A DNA stretch of 64,000 nt from the NCBI GenBank assembly GCA_030063045.1, contig JAQSEB010000034.1, positions 992,001 to 1,056,000 on the forward strand, given 5' to 3'. The notes beneath the pieces were generated by a model, which was not told the DNA's origin, ran no database searches, and saw nothing but the letters and a program-made list of their open reading frames with translations. Origin of the DNA: Pratylenchus scribneri. Taxonomy: Eukaryota; Nematoda; Chromadorea; Rhabditida; Pratylenchidae. Position numbers and translations under genes: made by a program. Positions 42,917 through 58,150 of the stretch are shown here, piece by piece (the stretch's first letter is position 1; every line of letters begins with the position of its first letter).

Positions 42917-43681
42917 TCAATCATACACGTCCGCCGATGATGATGGCTTGATATTCTTCGGGTCCTCCACGATGATTGTAACACGGGGTCTTGTGATCAT
43001 CAGCGCATTGATTGCACAGTATGTTGCCCAAGCAGCGAATGGAAATCTGAAAATATGCCGAAAAATTATTCAAAAAATTATATGCAAAAACTTACACCAA
43101 AGAGCCCGCACTTTTCTCAACTTGATCGAATGCAACGGTGGTGGCCAATGCGAGAGCGGCGAGCAAACCAGTGTTGATGGCAAACTGCAAAATCACACAT
43201 TTCAATTAAATAATAAGATTCATTAAATTTACCAATCTGAAGCCTCCCAATTTGAACGCCGGTGCCATTGTGAGCCCAGTGAGGAGTGTTGCGCCATTGA
43301 GAAGGATGTTGGCAAAGCGATCGTCCTTGTTCTCGAGACCTTATAAATGAATAAAATTAGAGAATTTTATGCGAATTAATAATCCAAACCTCCATTCTTC
43401 CAGAATAAGTAGGCAGCACAGCCAAGTGGAGCGGTGGTCACACAGTTCATCACCAGGTAGAATCGAGATTTGCGTGGAACATGACGCGGCACAATTTGAT
43501 TCTAAAAAGGATGTTAATGATTATTTGAGAATGGTTTGAGTTGACTCACCCTAAGAACATTTTCGTTTCGCAATGCCAATGTTCCAATGAGAGCAGCACT
43601 GAGTGGCGGTATTGATAACAGAGCGACGTTGCAGAGATCCGAAGAGTTGAAGCTGTCGATTGGTGCAGGCGGGAATGGCAT
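42917..43681 (-). CDS. Translocator protein (TSPO/peripheral benzodiazepine receptor) family, divergent
   Basis: TSPO is a five-helix outer mitochondrial membrane protein that binds cholesterol and tetrapyrroles. Exons: 43681 to about 43551, 43501-43390, 43339-43233, 43184-43096 and 43046-42917, all in phase. Helix 1 region: MPFPPAPIDS and LLSIPPLSAALIGTLAL. Helix 2: NCVTTAPLGCAAYLFWKNGG. Helix 3: ANILLNGATLLTGLTMAPAF. Helix 4: INTGLLAALALATTVAFDQV. Helix 5: SLVFPFAAWATYCAINALMI. Total is about 190 residues, close to normal. The normally conserved Trp-x-Pro of helix 3 is TMAPAF here, and the W-rich loop 1 is missing, so ligand binding may differ. It is divergently transcribed from the CNNM gene with about 630 bp between. 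Confidence 0.75.
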
Positions 43682-44314
43682 ATTTGTTTGTTTGTTGTTG
43701 ATATCGTCTGAATAAAATTGATGATTGATTGTTGTTGATATCGTTTGAATAAAATGCTGAAAATAGGCTTAATAAAAATTGGAGAATGAATGAATGTGTG
43801 TGCAAATGCCAAATATGGCTTGCATTTATATTAACATCGACATCAACCTCTCTCACTCTCTCTGCGTCTATAATCTACATCACATCACACACTCTTAACA
43901 AAAATCAATAAGCATTACTGTAGAGGTGATTTTTAAAATTAGGCAAGAACGAATTTCAAAGCGAATGTTGGAAACCAATATCGATTGATGATTTTTACTT
44001 TGCGCTTTTGCATTTTGCATTTTGCTTCGCAGTCGCAGGTCGCAGCGCAGTTTGCATAATATGTAATATCACATCATTCATCATCATCGAATTAATATTT
44101 CCAAACCTTCATCTTCTAACCTAGCCTATCCTATCAATTTTTAATTAAACGTTCCAAATAAATCAAAAGTGCGTAAAAGTTGCACTGTTTTTGTATTCGA
44201 CCTGAATATTCAAAACCGAATTATTAGATCCCCCAAAAAAGTAAAACTAGTCTAAATTTAAGCTAATCCAGCCTTATAGTAGTTTAAGCACAATTTAATA
44301 TTGATAAAATTAAG
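43682..44314. promoter_or_regulatory. Divergent promoter region between TSPO-like and CNNM genes
   Basis: About 630 bp of non-coding DNA between two start codons on opposite strands. It contains a CT-rich run (tctctcactctctctgcgtc at about 43852) and a short GC-richer patch at 44020-44050. No precise promoter element is assigned. Confidence 0.4.
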
Positions 44315-45721
44315 ATGTTTTATTTAACAATTGCTATTCAAATTGCAATAATTGCTGGTCTTTTGGTGCTCTCTGGCCTCTTTTCCGGTCTGAACCTTGG
44401 GCTCATTTCATTGACCATTCAAGAATTGGAGCTCATATCCGAGACAGGTCAGGTTTAAGTTAATTAATATTTATAATAAATGCATTTCTATTTATTAAGG
44501 TTCCGAAATCGAGAAGAAATATGCGCAGAAAATCCTTCCGGTTCGAAAATTGGGGACACAACTTTTATGCAGTCTGCTTCTCGGCAATGTTTGCGTCAAC
44601 TCAGCAATTTCAATTCTCTTGGACAATTTCACCTCCGGCTATGTGGCATTGGCCGTTTCTTCCTTGGTCATTGTGATATTCGGCGAAATGATTCCGCAGG
44701 CCATGTTCCACAAAAAGGCACTGACGATTGGGGCAAAAACGATATGGATCACTCGATTCTTCATTGGTCTCACTTTTCCAGTAAGTATTTATTATTTTAA
44801 TATCCAATCAAATTTGTTCTTTTCAGTTGGCCTATCCGATGAGCAAGGCACTCGACTACATTTTTGGCGATGAGGCGGTCGCCTACGACAGGAAGCGTTT
44901 GATGGAGCTGGTGAAAATGACGACCACAAATGCCAACGGTGATCAACCAGAGGAAGTGAGGATCGCATTGGGAGCCTTTGAGATGGTTTGCTCTTTTTCA
45001 TCATTTATGAATTCTTATATTTCTCATTTTAGGGAGACAAGACTGTCAAGGATGTCATGACCAAAATTGATGTAAGTGAAATTTAACATTTTTAAAGGTC
45101 TCAAATTCTTAATTTTAGCATGTGTACATGATAGGCCAGGACACGGTGCTGAACAAGAAAGTGGTGGCCGACATTCTTCACTCTGGCTACACTCGCATTC
45201 CAGTTTACAACGCAAGCAACCGGCACATTGGTTCGCTGCTCTTTGTCAGGGATTTGGCATTGTTGGACCGGAGCGGGAATTTTACGGTAAAATTGAACTA
45301 ATTCAGCCTTAATAAATTCACATTTAGGCCAAAGCCGTGTGCGACTATTATCAGCATCAAGTCGGAAGAGTGCCGGAAGACTACCCGCTTCGAACAATGT
45401 TGGAAGATTTCAAGAAGGGCGATTATCACATGGCACTGGTTGAGCGTGAAGTGAAGACATCCACGGCTGAGGCAGAACTTGTTGGCCTGGTCACACTTGA
45501 GGTTTGGTTGATTTTAGGGAATAATTTTATGAATAAAGTTTTAAAATTTTAAGGACATCATTGAGGAGATTATACAAGCCGAAATATTGGACGAAACTGA
45601 TGAAGTGCAGGACAATGTGACTCGCAGGAAACTACTACGACAGAAACGAATTTTGGACAGTCAGGCCATAAGGGAGCAGATTTTGCACACAAATGTTCAA
45701 AAGGAATTGAGGAGGAATTGA
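44315..45721 (+). CDS. CNNM/ACDP-type metal (Mg2+) transporter, DUF21 plus CBS pair
   Basis: CNNM proteins mediate or regulate Mg2+ transport. Start at 44315 ([13 protein letters not shown]). The DUF21 membrane domain is residues about 1-160: [54 protein letters not shown] and [20 protein letters not shown]. The CBS pair follows: [61 protein letters not shown] and [20 protein letters not shown]. It then ends at NVQKELRRN with a stop at 45719-45721. About 380-400 residues is short for the family: the usual extracellular N-terminal domain with signal peptide and the C-terminal CNBH domain are absent. No Ly6-type or other extra domain is seen. Confidence 0.9.
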
Positions 45722-45909
45722 TGAAAATTAAAGTGAAAATATTTTGTTTCCCATTTTGTATTTATTTTTTTCATTTGTTTCATTTTTGATTTATTCTTTG
45801 TTTCATTCTTTAATAAAAGCCTAATATTCTACAATTTATATGGACCAGCAGAAATTTGGGGTTTTAGAAAATCGAAAAAATAATTTCATTTGTCGAATTG
45901 AAGGCAAAA

Positions 45910-46035
45910 TTAGAAATTAGTCAAAATATTAGGTTTCGCTCTCCAACCCTGTGCCGAACGAGGCGATAATACTTCAGTGTATTTGCCCACAACCATCCCT
46001 TCTATCCTCCCCAAGAATTCATCGATACCTTCCAT
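45910..46035 (-). CDS. Possible 41-residue small reading frame
   Basis: Opens MEGIDEFLGRIEGMVVGKYT and ends PNILTNF before a stop. It lies between the convergent ends of CNNM and Jagunal. Its composition looks coding-like (few repeats, mixed residues), but no acceptor precedes it and no family is recognised. It could be an independent small gene, an alternative last exon or chance. Confidence 0.25.
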   Translation of the reverse strand: MEGIDEFLGRIEGMVVGKYTEVLSPRSAQGWRAKPNILTNF

Positions 46036-46087
46036 GAATTTATTGTTGTGTTAAATGGAAATTTATTCAATGAGACATTGGAAATAA

Positions 46088-47120
46088 TTAAAATAATTGT
46101 GGAATCATTTTTTGGTCTATCAAATGTTCAATCAATAATCTCATCAATCCGTCTTTTTGTCTGTATTTTTCTGCACTGAATTTGGTGGATCCCGGCGCCA
46201 AGTATTGAGCAAAATATACGTAAAATACATCGAAAAGCCATGAATCTAAAAATGTTGAAATTAGGAATAAATTTAATCAATTTTGGTACCTGGATAACAG
46301 CCAAGAAGAATAAATACCAAAGAATAACCTAAAAAAATGTTTTTAGGTTATATTTTCTATTAAAAACTTTACCATTGGAAATGTTCCATTAAATGTGGGC
46401 ACTTGACTTTTTTCACCGAACCGTAAATAATCGAGCAATTCCGGAAATTGACTGCCCAAACCCTAAAATATTAGATGAGGTCATTTTGTAGATTATTTTC
46501 CACATACAATCGCACAAGGCATTACACCAAAAATGAATTGGCAATAATAACTGAGTTTGAGGAGAATAAACTGAAAAAATTTTGGAAATGTTTATATTTT
46601 AATTTTAATAACCTACCTTGTTTTTTGGGAAGGATAGAAGTGCAAAAACAATTGGAATGAACGAAAAGCACCAGACCTTGAATAAAATTGCATAAAAATA
46701 AATATTTAAATTGGGTTGAAAACGCACATATTCCTGAAATATTTAGTTCAAAATTATATTTTACAAAAGTTAAATTACCCAAGGATAAGCAGCCGGCAAA
46801 TCAAGTCTTTGCCAAATATTCGGTTTTTTGAACAATTTGTATTCATTGAGCAGCAATTCACCCAAAACTTTTGCCCAAAGTGGGAAAAGAATTAGGAAAT
46901 GGAGGCCAAACAGTGCTTTCAAATAGAATTTATATTGGACACTGGAAAATTAATTTTTTATTGAATTTTTTGCAAATTTATTACCTCATTTTAATGGAAG
47001 CAGCCACCTTAAAATTTTATAAATTATTTTTTAAAAATTATTTTGCTTGGTTCTAACCAATTGGCGTTTTTTGTAGTCCGTTCCATCCGTTCCTTGGGCT
47101 CGTGGACCGCTTGAGGACAT
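46088..47120 (-). CDS. Jagunal homologue (ER membrane protein)
   Basis: Jagunal proteins are four-helix ER membrane proteins needed for vesicle traffic and ER organisation. Start at 47120: MSSSGPRAQGTDGTDYKKRQ closely follows the conserved N-terminal signature (GPRAxGTDGxDxxxR). Then VQYKFYLKALFGLHFLILFP, LWAKVLGELLLNEYKLFKKP, AAYPWEYVRFQPNLNIYFYA, VWCFSFIPIVFALLSFPKNK, GSQFPELLDYLRFG, MVILWYLFFLAVIQDSWLFD and KYRQKDGLMRLLIEH, stop at 46088-46090. The hydrophobic segment order and total of about 210 residues fit. It lies 174 bp downstream of the same-strand NSUN2 gene, a spacing typical of nematode operons. Confidence 0.85.
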
Positions 47121-47294
47121 CGAAAAAATTATTATTTAAAATTTGAAATAAGAAAGGAAAAAATAATCAATTGTCTCTGTTGACTTTAATTAAAATTGAA
47201 TTCTTTGAATAATAAATAAATTTATTAAATAAGTTTAATCAATTTTCAACAATAAATCAATAAAAAGCCAATAAAAAATTAAATAAATATTTTC

Positions 47295-50906
<3,612 letters not shown>

Positions 50907-51033
50907 TTAAATTAATTTGATTTTATTAAATCGATTTAAAATATTGGCTAAATTGAAATTCCATTTAATTTATTTTATTTTTATTAATTTTTATTAAATT
51001 TATTTTAAAGATAACGATCGGCTTAGAATTAAA
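50907..51033. promoter_or_regulatory. Compact bidirectional promoter between NSUN2 and NDUFS4
   Basis: Only about 127 bp, almost entirely A/T, separate the start codons of two divergently transcribed genes. It must contain both 5' UTRs and promoters, or the trans-splice sites of both. Confidence 0.5.
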
Positions 51034-51783
51034 ATGCAAAAACTAATCAAATATTCTATTGTTCAACGATGCACTGCCGGCACCACATTATTTTCCAGAC
51101 GAAATATGATCATTGAGACAGGACCGGATGATTCTACTCCCTTAAATTCGCCTGTTGAGGTTAATCCAATTATAATTATAATAATTTTGCTTATATTCCA
51201 GGGTCAATCAAATAAACCAATGCCAAAAGTTCCGGCAATCGAAACAAAGTTGAAAGTCACTGATGAAGTTATTGAGCCCCGGCCAAAATTGCCAGCAAAA
51301 ATAACAATTGAAATTGACCCGAATAAAGAAATCATGGATATTAGTGGAGTTCCCGAGGAACATCAAGAGGTTTTTTTGAATAAATTATTAATTGAATAGC
51401 ATCCGAAAATATTTAATTTAAGGGAAGAAGAGCGCGAATTTACAAGCCGGCAAGGAATGCGATGCAATCGGGATGGGACAATACTGGCATTTGGAAAATT
51501 GATTTGGACAATCGAGAGCGATGGGAAAACCCAAACATTGGATGGTGTAGCAGGTGAATAAAGCATCGATTGAATCCATTTAAATTTGCTCAATTTTAGT
51601 GGTGACCCTCTGAGCAATATTAGCATGCAATTGAACTTTGCCTCAAAACAGGATGCAATCAATTTTTGCGAGAAAAACCGATGGGTCTATGAAATCAGCG
51701 AACCAGAAGAACGCCAAATAAAACCAAAGGCTTACGGCTCGAATTTCTCATGGAATAAGCGGACTCGTGTTTCGACAAAATAA
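51034..51783 (+). CDS. NDUFS4: NADH dehydrogenase iron-sulphur protein 4 (complex I NDUFS4/AQDQ subunit)
   Basis: Accessory subunit of mitochondrial complex I. Start at 51034 ([20 protein letters not shown]), an Arg/Ser-rich mitochondrial presequence. Exons join in phase as [91 protein letters not shown] and SYGANFSWNKR-like [18 protein letters not shown], stop at 51781-51783. The exact C-terminal [10 protein letters not shown] is a strong family signature. Introns are short (for example 51159-51201). The next gene starts 156 bp downstream on the same strand. Confidence 0.95.
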
Positions 51784-51939
51784 ATATATCGAATTTTATA
51801 AAATTGAAATTGTAGGACCAATTTTTGCTATGAATAAAATTTGTATATAAATAATTATTTTCAATTTTGATTGATTTTTATTCAATTTATTATTTTGATA
51901 ATTTTGCTTGTTGAATTTTCAATAAATTTCTTTTATAAG

Positions 51940-53055
51940 ATGCCTGCCATTGACATACCGGAAGCCAAGGATAAACTCGAGGTTTTTCTAATTAAATTTA
52001 TTTTCTTAATTCTTGGAATTCTTTTCGCCCGATCAATGCACAATACGGAATTTACTGATTGAAAATGGACAATTGATTGAGACGGCAGCGGAATATCAAC
52101 GGATGGGGAAAATTGAGGTTAACATTTTGAATCTTATTTTATTAAATTCCTATTTATTAATAGGAAGCCATCAAATATCAGAAATTGCTTCACCAAAATT
52201 TGATGCGAGCGGCGACCATGGCCGATCCACAATATTCAGCCCAAATGATGCAGGTAAAATAAAAACATTAATCGAAAAATGAATTTTTAAATTCATATAG
52301 GAAATAGGAGGCTCAAAACCAGCGGAAGAAGATAATCAATCAACTTCAGCAACAGTCGGGCAGCCGAGTATGGCTTCTCCGCCACAGCCAATGCAAATCA
52401 ACGCAACTCATTCGCCAGCAACACAACAACAAATTTCAATGAAAGCGATTTCTCCTCAACAATCTCAACGCGGTGTCAACATGAATGCACCAACCCCGGC
52501 AGCAGCAGTATATCCACAACCGCCGATGCAACAACAAATTCCACTTCAACCTCCACCACCACAACAAATGGTTTATGGACAGCCAGGTTAGCAGAAGAGA
52601 GTTTCAAACTTCATTTTGAATGAGGATTTATTTAGTTTAAAGTTCAAAATTTTTAAAAGTGACCGATAATATTTAAATGATTTTTCGAAATTTCTTTAGT
52701 AATTTAAAAAGCCCTAAAATCCAGCTCTAATCTAGGCCCTTAAACCTAAGTTTTAGGCAAAAAACTAATAAAATAGGAATCCCGCAACCTTCCTATCCTT
52801 TAAATGTCAAATTTAAAAAATTCAGGACCAGTTGGTGGCCACTACAATGGATTTATGATGCATCATCAACAATCGCCAATTCCACCACCAAATTCCCATG
52901 GACCACCACCGCAAATGGCACCAATGCACCATCCTTACGCCCAACAAACCCCGTATCCCCCATATGGCGGCGCACCAATGTATCAACACCACCAACAAAT
53001 GCAACAACAGGGCCATCCACAACAACCACAATTGGATAGAATAAACCAACCATAA
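51940..53055 (+). CDS. SS18/SYT-type SWI/SNF (BAF) co-activator subunit
   Basis: SS18 proteins are nuclear subunits of BAF chromatin-remodelling complexes. The N-terminal SSXT helical domain reads CTIRNLLIENGQLIETAAEY, QRMGKIEEAIKYQKLLHQNL, then MRAATMADPQYSAQMMQ, matching the NxxLIxxI...GKxxE..YQ..LH.NLxxLAxxAD pattern. The rest is Gln/Pro/Met-rich with QPPP and HHQQ runs, as in SS18 QPGY domains but with fewer Tyr. Proposed start MPAIDIPEAKDKLE at 51940; stop at 53053-53055. Joining this exon to FFSPDQCT requires a 34-nt intron at 51982-52015 ending TG rather than AG, so either the start, the splice or one base is unusual. Later introns are canonical. Confidence 0.8.
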
Positions 53056-53202
53056 TTTGCCCATTCATTCATAACATTAAAATTTATACAATTTTACATT
53101 CATTTTGATATATAATTTTTATTTATTTTATTATGTTTTTTATGTGTGTAAAATATAAAATTCTTTGTGTGCCCGTATACAAAAATGTTGGGTGTGTAAA
53201 AA

Positions 53203-55680
53203 TTAATCAGAATCAGTGGATTCGAATAAAAATTGTTGGTTGAAATGAACAACAATGACGGTGATATCATCCCGGTAGTTCCTGGCCATTCCCGGTGGAA
53301 GCATCAATGTTTCTTCCAGCCTCGCATATTGCAATTCCAGGCCACCGGAAACGCCGCCCAATGCATTTCTGATCAAATGGGTTGCACAATTGTCGTCCAG
53401 TGGTTTTTTGGTGTCCCCCAATTGACGGTGGTCCAAATTTCCAAGGATCTTTAAATTGGGAAATTATTTAATTTGGTCCATTTTTGGCTTACTTCTCCAA
53501 GTGATTGTTTCGATTCTGGGTGAAATTCATTGAGCGTTTGGGTGCCAACCGTGTGGTCGTGCACTAATCTGATGGCGGTGTCCTTTAAATATTTTATCAA
53601 TAAATTTAAAAATAAATAAACGAACCGGGTCGAGAAATTCCCAAAATCCTTAAAAATTTGAACATTAAAATAACAAATAAATCCATCAAATATACCAACC
53701 ATCGGTTGCCAGTACCAAAAATCGATCATTGATGGTGAGTTGATGATAAAACACCTCGGGAAGACAAGTCAAATAGGGCGGCGTAAACAAATGTTGAGGG
53801 GCGCGCATTCCCAATGGTTCAAGGACGACCTCTGAATCCATAATAAATTGTAGTTATTTTAAAATTAAATTTAAATACTTTGCAATTGTTGAGGCCATTT
53901 GTATCGGACATCGCCAAATGCCCTTAAATTTTTTGGATTTTTGATTCATTTTTAAGTTGCAACCTCAATGGGTAAAGTTCGCCAAGAAGCCGATCAGCTA
54001 TAAAATATTTTTAATTATTTATTAAATTTTATTTGAATAAACCTCGCAAAACTGTCCTCGATTCGGTGGATGGATGTGCGGTTCGAACCCTGAGAAAATA
54101 ATATTTTATTTTTAATTTAAATTATTCCAATATTACCTGTTTATTTCGTCCACATTTTCGGATGTATGCGGTTTGGTCAGCTGCCTCGCAATCAGTCCAT
54201 TTGGCAATTCCACCCCAAGTACCGCTGTTGAATCACCGCAAGAGGCAACGTGCCTTAAAAATTTTATTAAGCTTATTAAATTTATTTTTCAATTTTACAA
54301 GTTATTTTTTCGGATGTGGGCGACCAATGCACCTTTAAATTTTCAAATAAATTTTTGGCAATTCTTTGGTATTGACAAACATGATCCACTGGCGGCAACA
54401 TTGACGGACATTCTAAATAAAAATAAATATTTAGATTAATTGATTTAGCTTTCTGGGTAGGATTAATAAAAATTTTAGAAAAGATTCTTTTGAAAATTTT
54501 TGACTCAAATGGTAAGTACTTCATTTTGAAAAATTTAGGTCCCAGGTTCGAATCCGCTCGGAGGGAGTTCTTTTTTTCAGGCTTGGTAGGCACTTCTACA
54601 TATTCTACTCAAAAGTCACAGTAAATTTACTAGGGTTGCCTTATTAAAAATTGAAATAAAATTCCAAGAATATCGCAAACCTGTCCACATGGCCCTGGGG
54701 ATCGGGCATTGCTTGATTATTAATTGCTTCGTCCAATGAAAGAAAGGCGGTTTGGATGGAGGAGCGGACGGTGGTCAATGAATTGGCATTCTTTTTGAAA
54801 CTAAAAATTATAAAATTAAATAATTGAAATATTTACTTTGTTTTTACTTTCTAAAATAGTCACGCAAATTTTTCTGGTGCATTTGTTCGGCGTCCAATGG
54901 CAAATTTTGGGGTGCACTGCTAAATAGCCATTGCAATTGTTCACTGATCGGTATTTCTACAACCCTTTAAATTTTAATGGAAATTAATATTTTAAAAAAA
55001 TTGGAGGGCTAATTTATTGAAAAAAAAAATATTAAAAATATTTTAGCCGAATTAGTGACCCTTCGCTTTTACAAAATTTAGGTCTCGGGTTCTAATCCAT
55101 TCAGAGACGTTATTTTTTTTCCTACTTGATTGTGGATTGTCATCAACTTTATGCATTTTTATGCATCCTACTATACATTAATTTGGAATTTTGTAAACTG
55201 ACCGATGTTTATCCAGCACCGATGAGCACAAATAATCATATAGCCTAGTTGAAATATGCCTGGCACATGCCTTAAAAATTTATTTTAATTTGCCAAACAA
55301 ATTTAAATAATTTACCGCGCCGCCGTGTCCATCAAAGACTCCCAACAAAAATGCATTCGAGGCGAGACATTTTGATGCCTATTAATATTAAAAATTAATT
55401 TAAAATTAATTTAAAAACAAACTGAAAAGAAATCCTCCACCGGTTTATTAGCGGCCAATTGGGAAACATCCAATCGAGCTGAAAAAATTAATTCTTAATT
55501 TATAATTTGTCGAAATTTACCGATAACTTGGCCCTCGTCCGGATTTTGCATTGTTCGTTCATTTGAACGGAGGATTTGATCGACGGCTGCCTTTCGGGAT
55601 GCAAAATTTCGGCTTTGGTGGTGGAATTTAGTGGCCAAATTTCGGTGGAATAGGCAAAGGTGGGCTTTGCCTCTTCGCAT
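53203..55680 (-). CDS. pdp-1: Pyruvate dehydrogenase phosphatase (PDP, PP2C family)
   Basis: Mitochondrial PP2C-family phosphatase that dephosphorylates and activates pyruvate dehydrogenase. Start chosen at 55680 because MRRGKAHLCLFHRNLATKFH is an Arg-rich mitochondrial presequence; an upstream in-frame Met at 55842 is an alternative. Blocks in order: ARLDVSQLAANKPVEDFFS, CLASNAFLLGVFDGHGGAAC (PP2C motif with metal-binding Asp), SAPQNLPLDAEQMHQKNLRD, ASCGDSTAVLGVELPNGL, LTKPHTSENVDE, RAFGDVRYKW, PYLTCLPEVFYHQL, FLVLATDGFWEFLDPDTA and RNYRDDITVIVVHFNQQF (last metal-binding Asp). Stop at 53203-53205. Size and order match PDP1 catalytic subunits of about 500 residues. Two tRNA-derived SINE-like copies lie in introns (54505-54610, 55035-55180). 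Confidence 0.93.
54505..54610 (+). repeat. tRNA-derived SINE-like element, family 1, copy 3
   Basis: Contains caaatggtaagtacttc (degenerate A box), taggtcccaggttcgaatcc (B box), gagggagttctttttttcag, ggcttgg and a final cttctacatattcta. It lies in a PDP intron, antisense to the gene. Confidence 0.6.
55035..55180 (+). repeat. tRNA-derived SINE-like element, family 1, copy 4
   Basis: Head ttagccgaattagtgaccct, B-box region tctcgggttctaatccattc, then gacgttattttttttcc and atgcatttttatgcatccta. One B-box base differs from the other copies. It lies in a PDP intron. Confidence 0.6.
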
Positions 55681-55933
55681 TAAAATTAACTGTGCAATTT
55701 TTAGTTTAATTTCGTTGAAAAAAAATTGGTTAAAAATAGTATTAATATCGAATCGAAATTCATTCAAAAAATCAAAACATTTCTGCCTCATTTTATTCAC
55801 ATTTTTTATTAGAAAAATAACCAAAAAAAAATTAATCGTCATTTTAAATTAAATAACAATAAAATTGAACACCATTTTCAATTCATTAATTCATCAATTC
55901 TTTATAATAAATTCATCCTTCCTCCCATTTTCA

Positions 55934-58150
55934 TCATTGTGTTTGAATTGGAATTACGGTTCCACGGCGAATTGTTCCCCAGCCTATCAGGCGCCAATGT
56001 TTGTCAATTCGGCGACTCAACGCAATGTTTTGGTTATTCTCCGTGCAAATTGGATCGGTCAGAGAAATTTTCGCAGCTTCACCTGAATTTTAAAATATGA
56101 GTCCGAAAGGAATGTGAGAAAATATTTTTGACGAACCTTTAACTGCTTTCACTTTTCCTCCGGTGGAAAGTGAGCCAATGTTTACCATCAATGTTTCGTC
56201 CTTGGCTAATTTTGACACTTTTGCACCTTTTTTGCCTTGTTCAGTTCGAACTCCGAGTAAACGGCGCAATAAATGATAGGAAATCTAAAAAAATTTCGAG
56301 AATTAATAAATTTATTTTTAATTAATTAGTAAATTTAAAAAGAATTAAATGTAAAATTCACCTCAATATCGATGTAAATATTTGGCAATGTTCCGACCGC
56401 CCCCAACACATGGCCGACCAGTCGATCGCCACGGCACAATGTTGGATCAATTTGTGTGCCAACGCCGATCAAACCACCCGGTACGGCGTATTGCAAATGA
56501 TTTTGTTCCGCAAAGAGTGAGACAATCCGCGAATAAATTGGCCGACATTGAACGGTGCCATCCGGCATTTTGTTCACAATTCCTGGCCTAACCTCTATTT
56601 CTTGGCCAATACGCAATATTCCTGAATTTTTAGGGTTTAAAATTGTTTTTATTTCAAATTAGGACCTTTGAGGATTGAACCGCCAGCAACACCGCCTTTT
56701 AGCATTTCCACCTCCGAGCCGGGTTTGTTAACATCAAATGAACGGACGACGATGAGGCGGGCTGGGGAGGAGAAATCACGAATTGGGATTGGCACTTTCT
56801 TGCACAAATATTCACAGACAACCTTAATAATTAATTTTTAAATAATTCAGAATTTTTGAATAATAAAAATTATTAAATAAAATAATTCAGATTTCATACT
56901 AGTATTGTGTTAATTAAGCAAAAAAATAGCTTCAATTTTCCCGGAAATGTTTTCTCAAAAATCTTTTAGCCGAATGGGTAACCCTTCACTTTTGCAGAAT
57001 TTAGGTATCGGTTCGAATCCTCTCTGAGGAAGTTATTTTTTTCTCGGCTTGGTTGTCACTTTTATGAATTTTTATATATTCTAGAGTAAATTTTAAGCCG
57101 AAATATTGTCATTCACCAAAAATTGATAAGAAATGCGCTAATGTTACCTAATAATTTGTAAATTTTTATTAAAAATGGCCTACATCGATGTTGTATTTGA
57201 GTTGAGCTGAGATGGGAATAATTGGTGCGGAATCGGCCACAGTGCCCTCAACAAAATTCTTGATTTGATCATGTTGATCCTTTGCTTGGCTTTCATTGAT
57301 CAAATCAATTTTATTTTGTAAAATTAGCATATGCTTCAATTTCATGATTTCAATGGCGGCCAAATGTTCGGAAGTTTGTGGTTGTGGACAAGGTTCATTG
57401 CCGGCGACCAAAAGCAAAGCGGCATCCTCAAATTTTTTTATCAAAAATAATGATGTATTAAAAATACACTGACCATTACGGCAGCACCTGAAAATGGTCA
57501 ATATTTATTTTTAATTATATTTTAAACAAACCGTTCAACATTGTTGCCATTAGAATGTCGTGGCCCGGACAATCAACAAAAGAAATATGACGAACACAAA
57601 CGAATTGGCCTTCACAACCCGCACGACTGCATGGAATTCGATCTGGGTTGTTTGAGCCAGCGGATCTATCAATTTAAAAAATGTTTAAATAGAATATGGA
57701 GAATATTCATACCGATAGCAATGGGGTCGGGGGCAATCTGGATTCGAGCATCGATAAATCTTTGCATTTGCATATCCCAGCTTGATGGTAATGTTCCGCT
57801 CCAATTCATTTTTAAATTTGACAGTGTGAACGCCGGAGATAGCCTTGACCAGTGTTGATTTTCCGTGTGCTACATGGCCTGAATATGAATAAAAATTAGA
57901 AAATGAAAAGCTGAATTAATTTGTTACCAATTGTTCCAATATTGATTGTTGCTTGACGACTTATAACCTCTTCAGTTAAGGGCGTCAATTTTGTTGGATC
58001 CAATTTTGACAAATCCTGTTTCATTAACCAATCTTGAGCCGCCGATTCATTCGCATTTGTTTCATTTTCTGTAGAATTCAATCCTTAAATTATAATAATC
58101 ACATAAATGAATTTAAAGCTCCAACCATTTATAGATGTTGTTGCAGCCAT
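55934..58150 (-). CDS. EIF2S3: Translation initiation factor eIF2 gamma (EIF2S3)
   Basis: GTPase subunit of eIF2 that carries initiator Met-tRNA to the ribosome. Start at 58150 (MAATTSING). Blocks: [40 protein letters not shown] (P-loop), [20 protein letters not shown], zinc-knuckle-like [35 protein letters not shown] (DxxG), [26 protein letters not shown] (NKxD), [108 protein letters not shown] and [20 protein letters not shown]; stop at 55934-55936. Conserved GTP-binding residues are all present and the length of about 470 is normal. An intron holds a SINE-like copy. PDP lies about 250 bp downstream on the same strand. Confidence 0.96.
56960..57085 (+). repeat. tRNA-derived SINE-like element, family 1, copy 5
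   Basis: Head ttttagccgaatgggtaacc, B box gtatcggttcgaatcctctc, then gaagttatttttttctcggc, ttggttgtcact and tgaatttttatatattctag. The best-preserved forward copy. It lies in an eIF2 gamma intron, antisense to the gene. Confidence 0.65.

Noticed and set aside
56960..57030. Functional tRNA gene
   Set aside because: Promoter boxes are present, but the stems do not close into a cloverleaf by eye, and the copies share a non-tRNA tail typical of a SINE.
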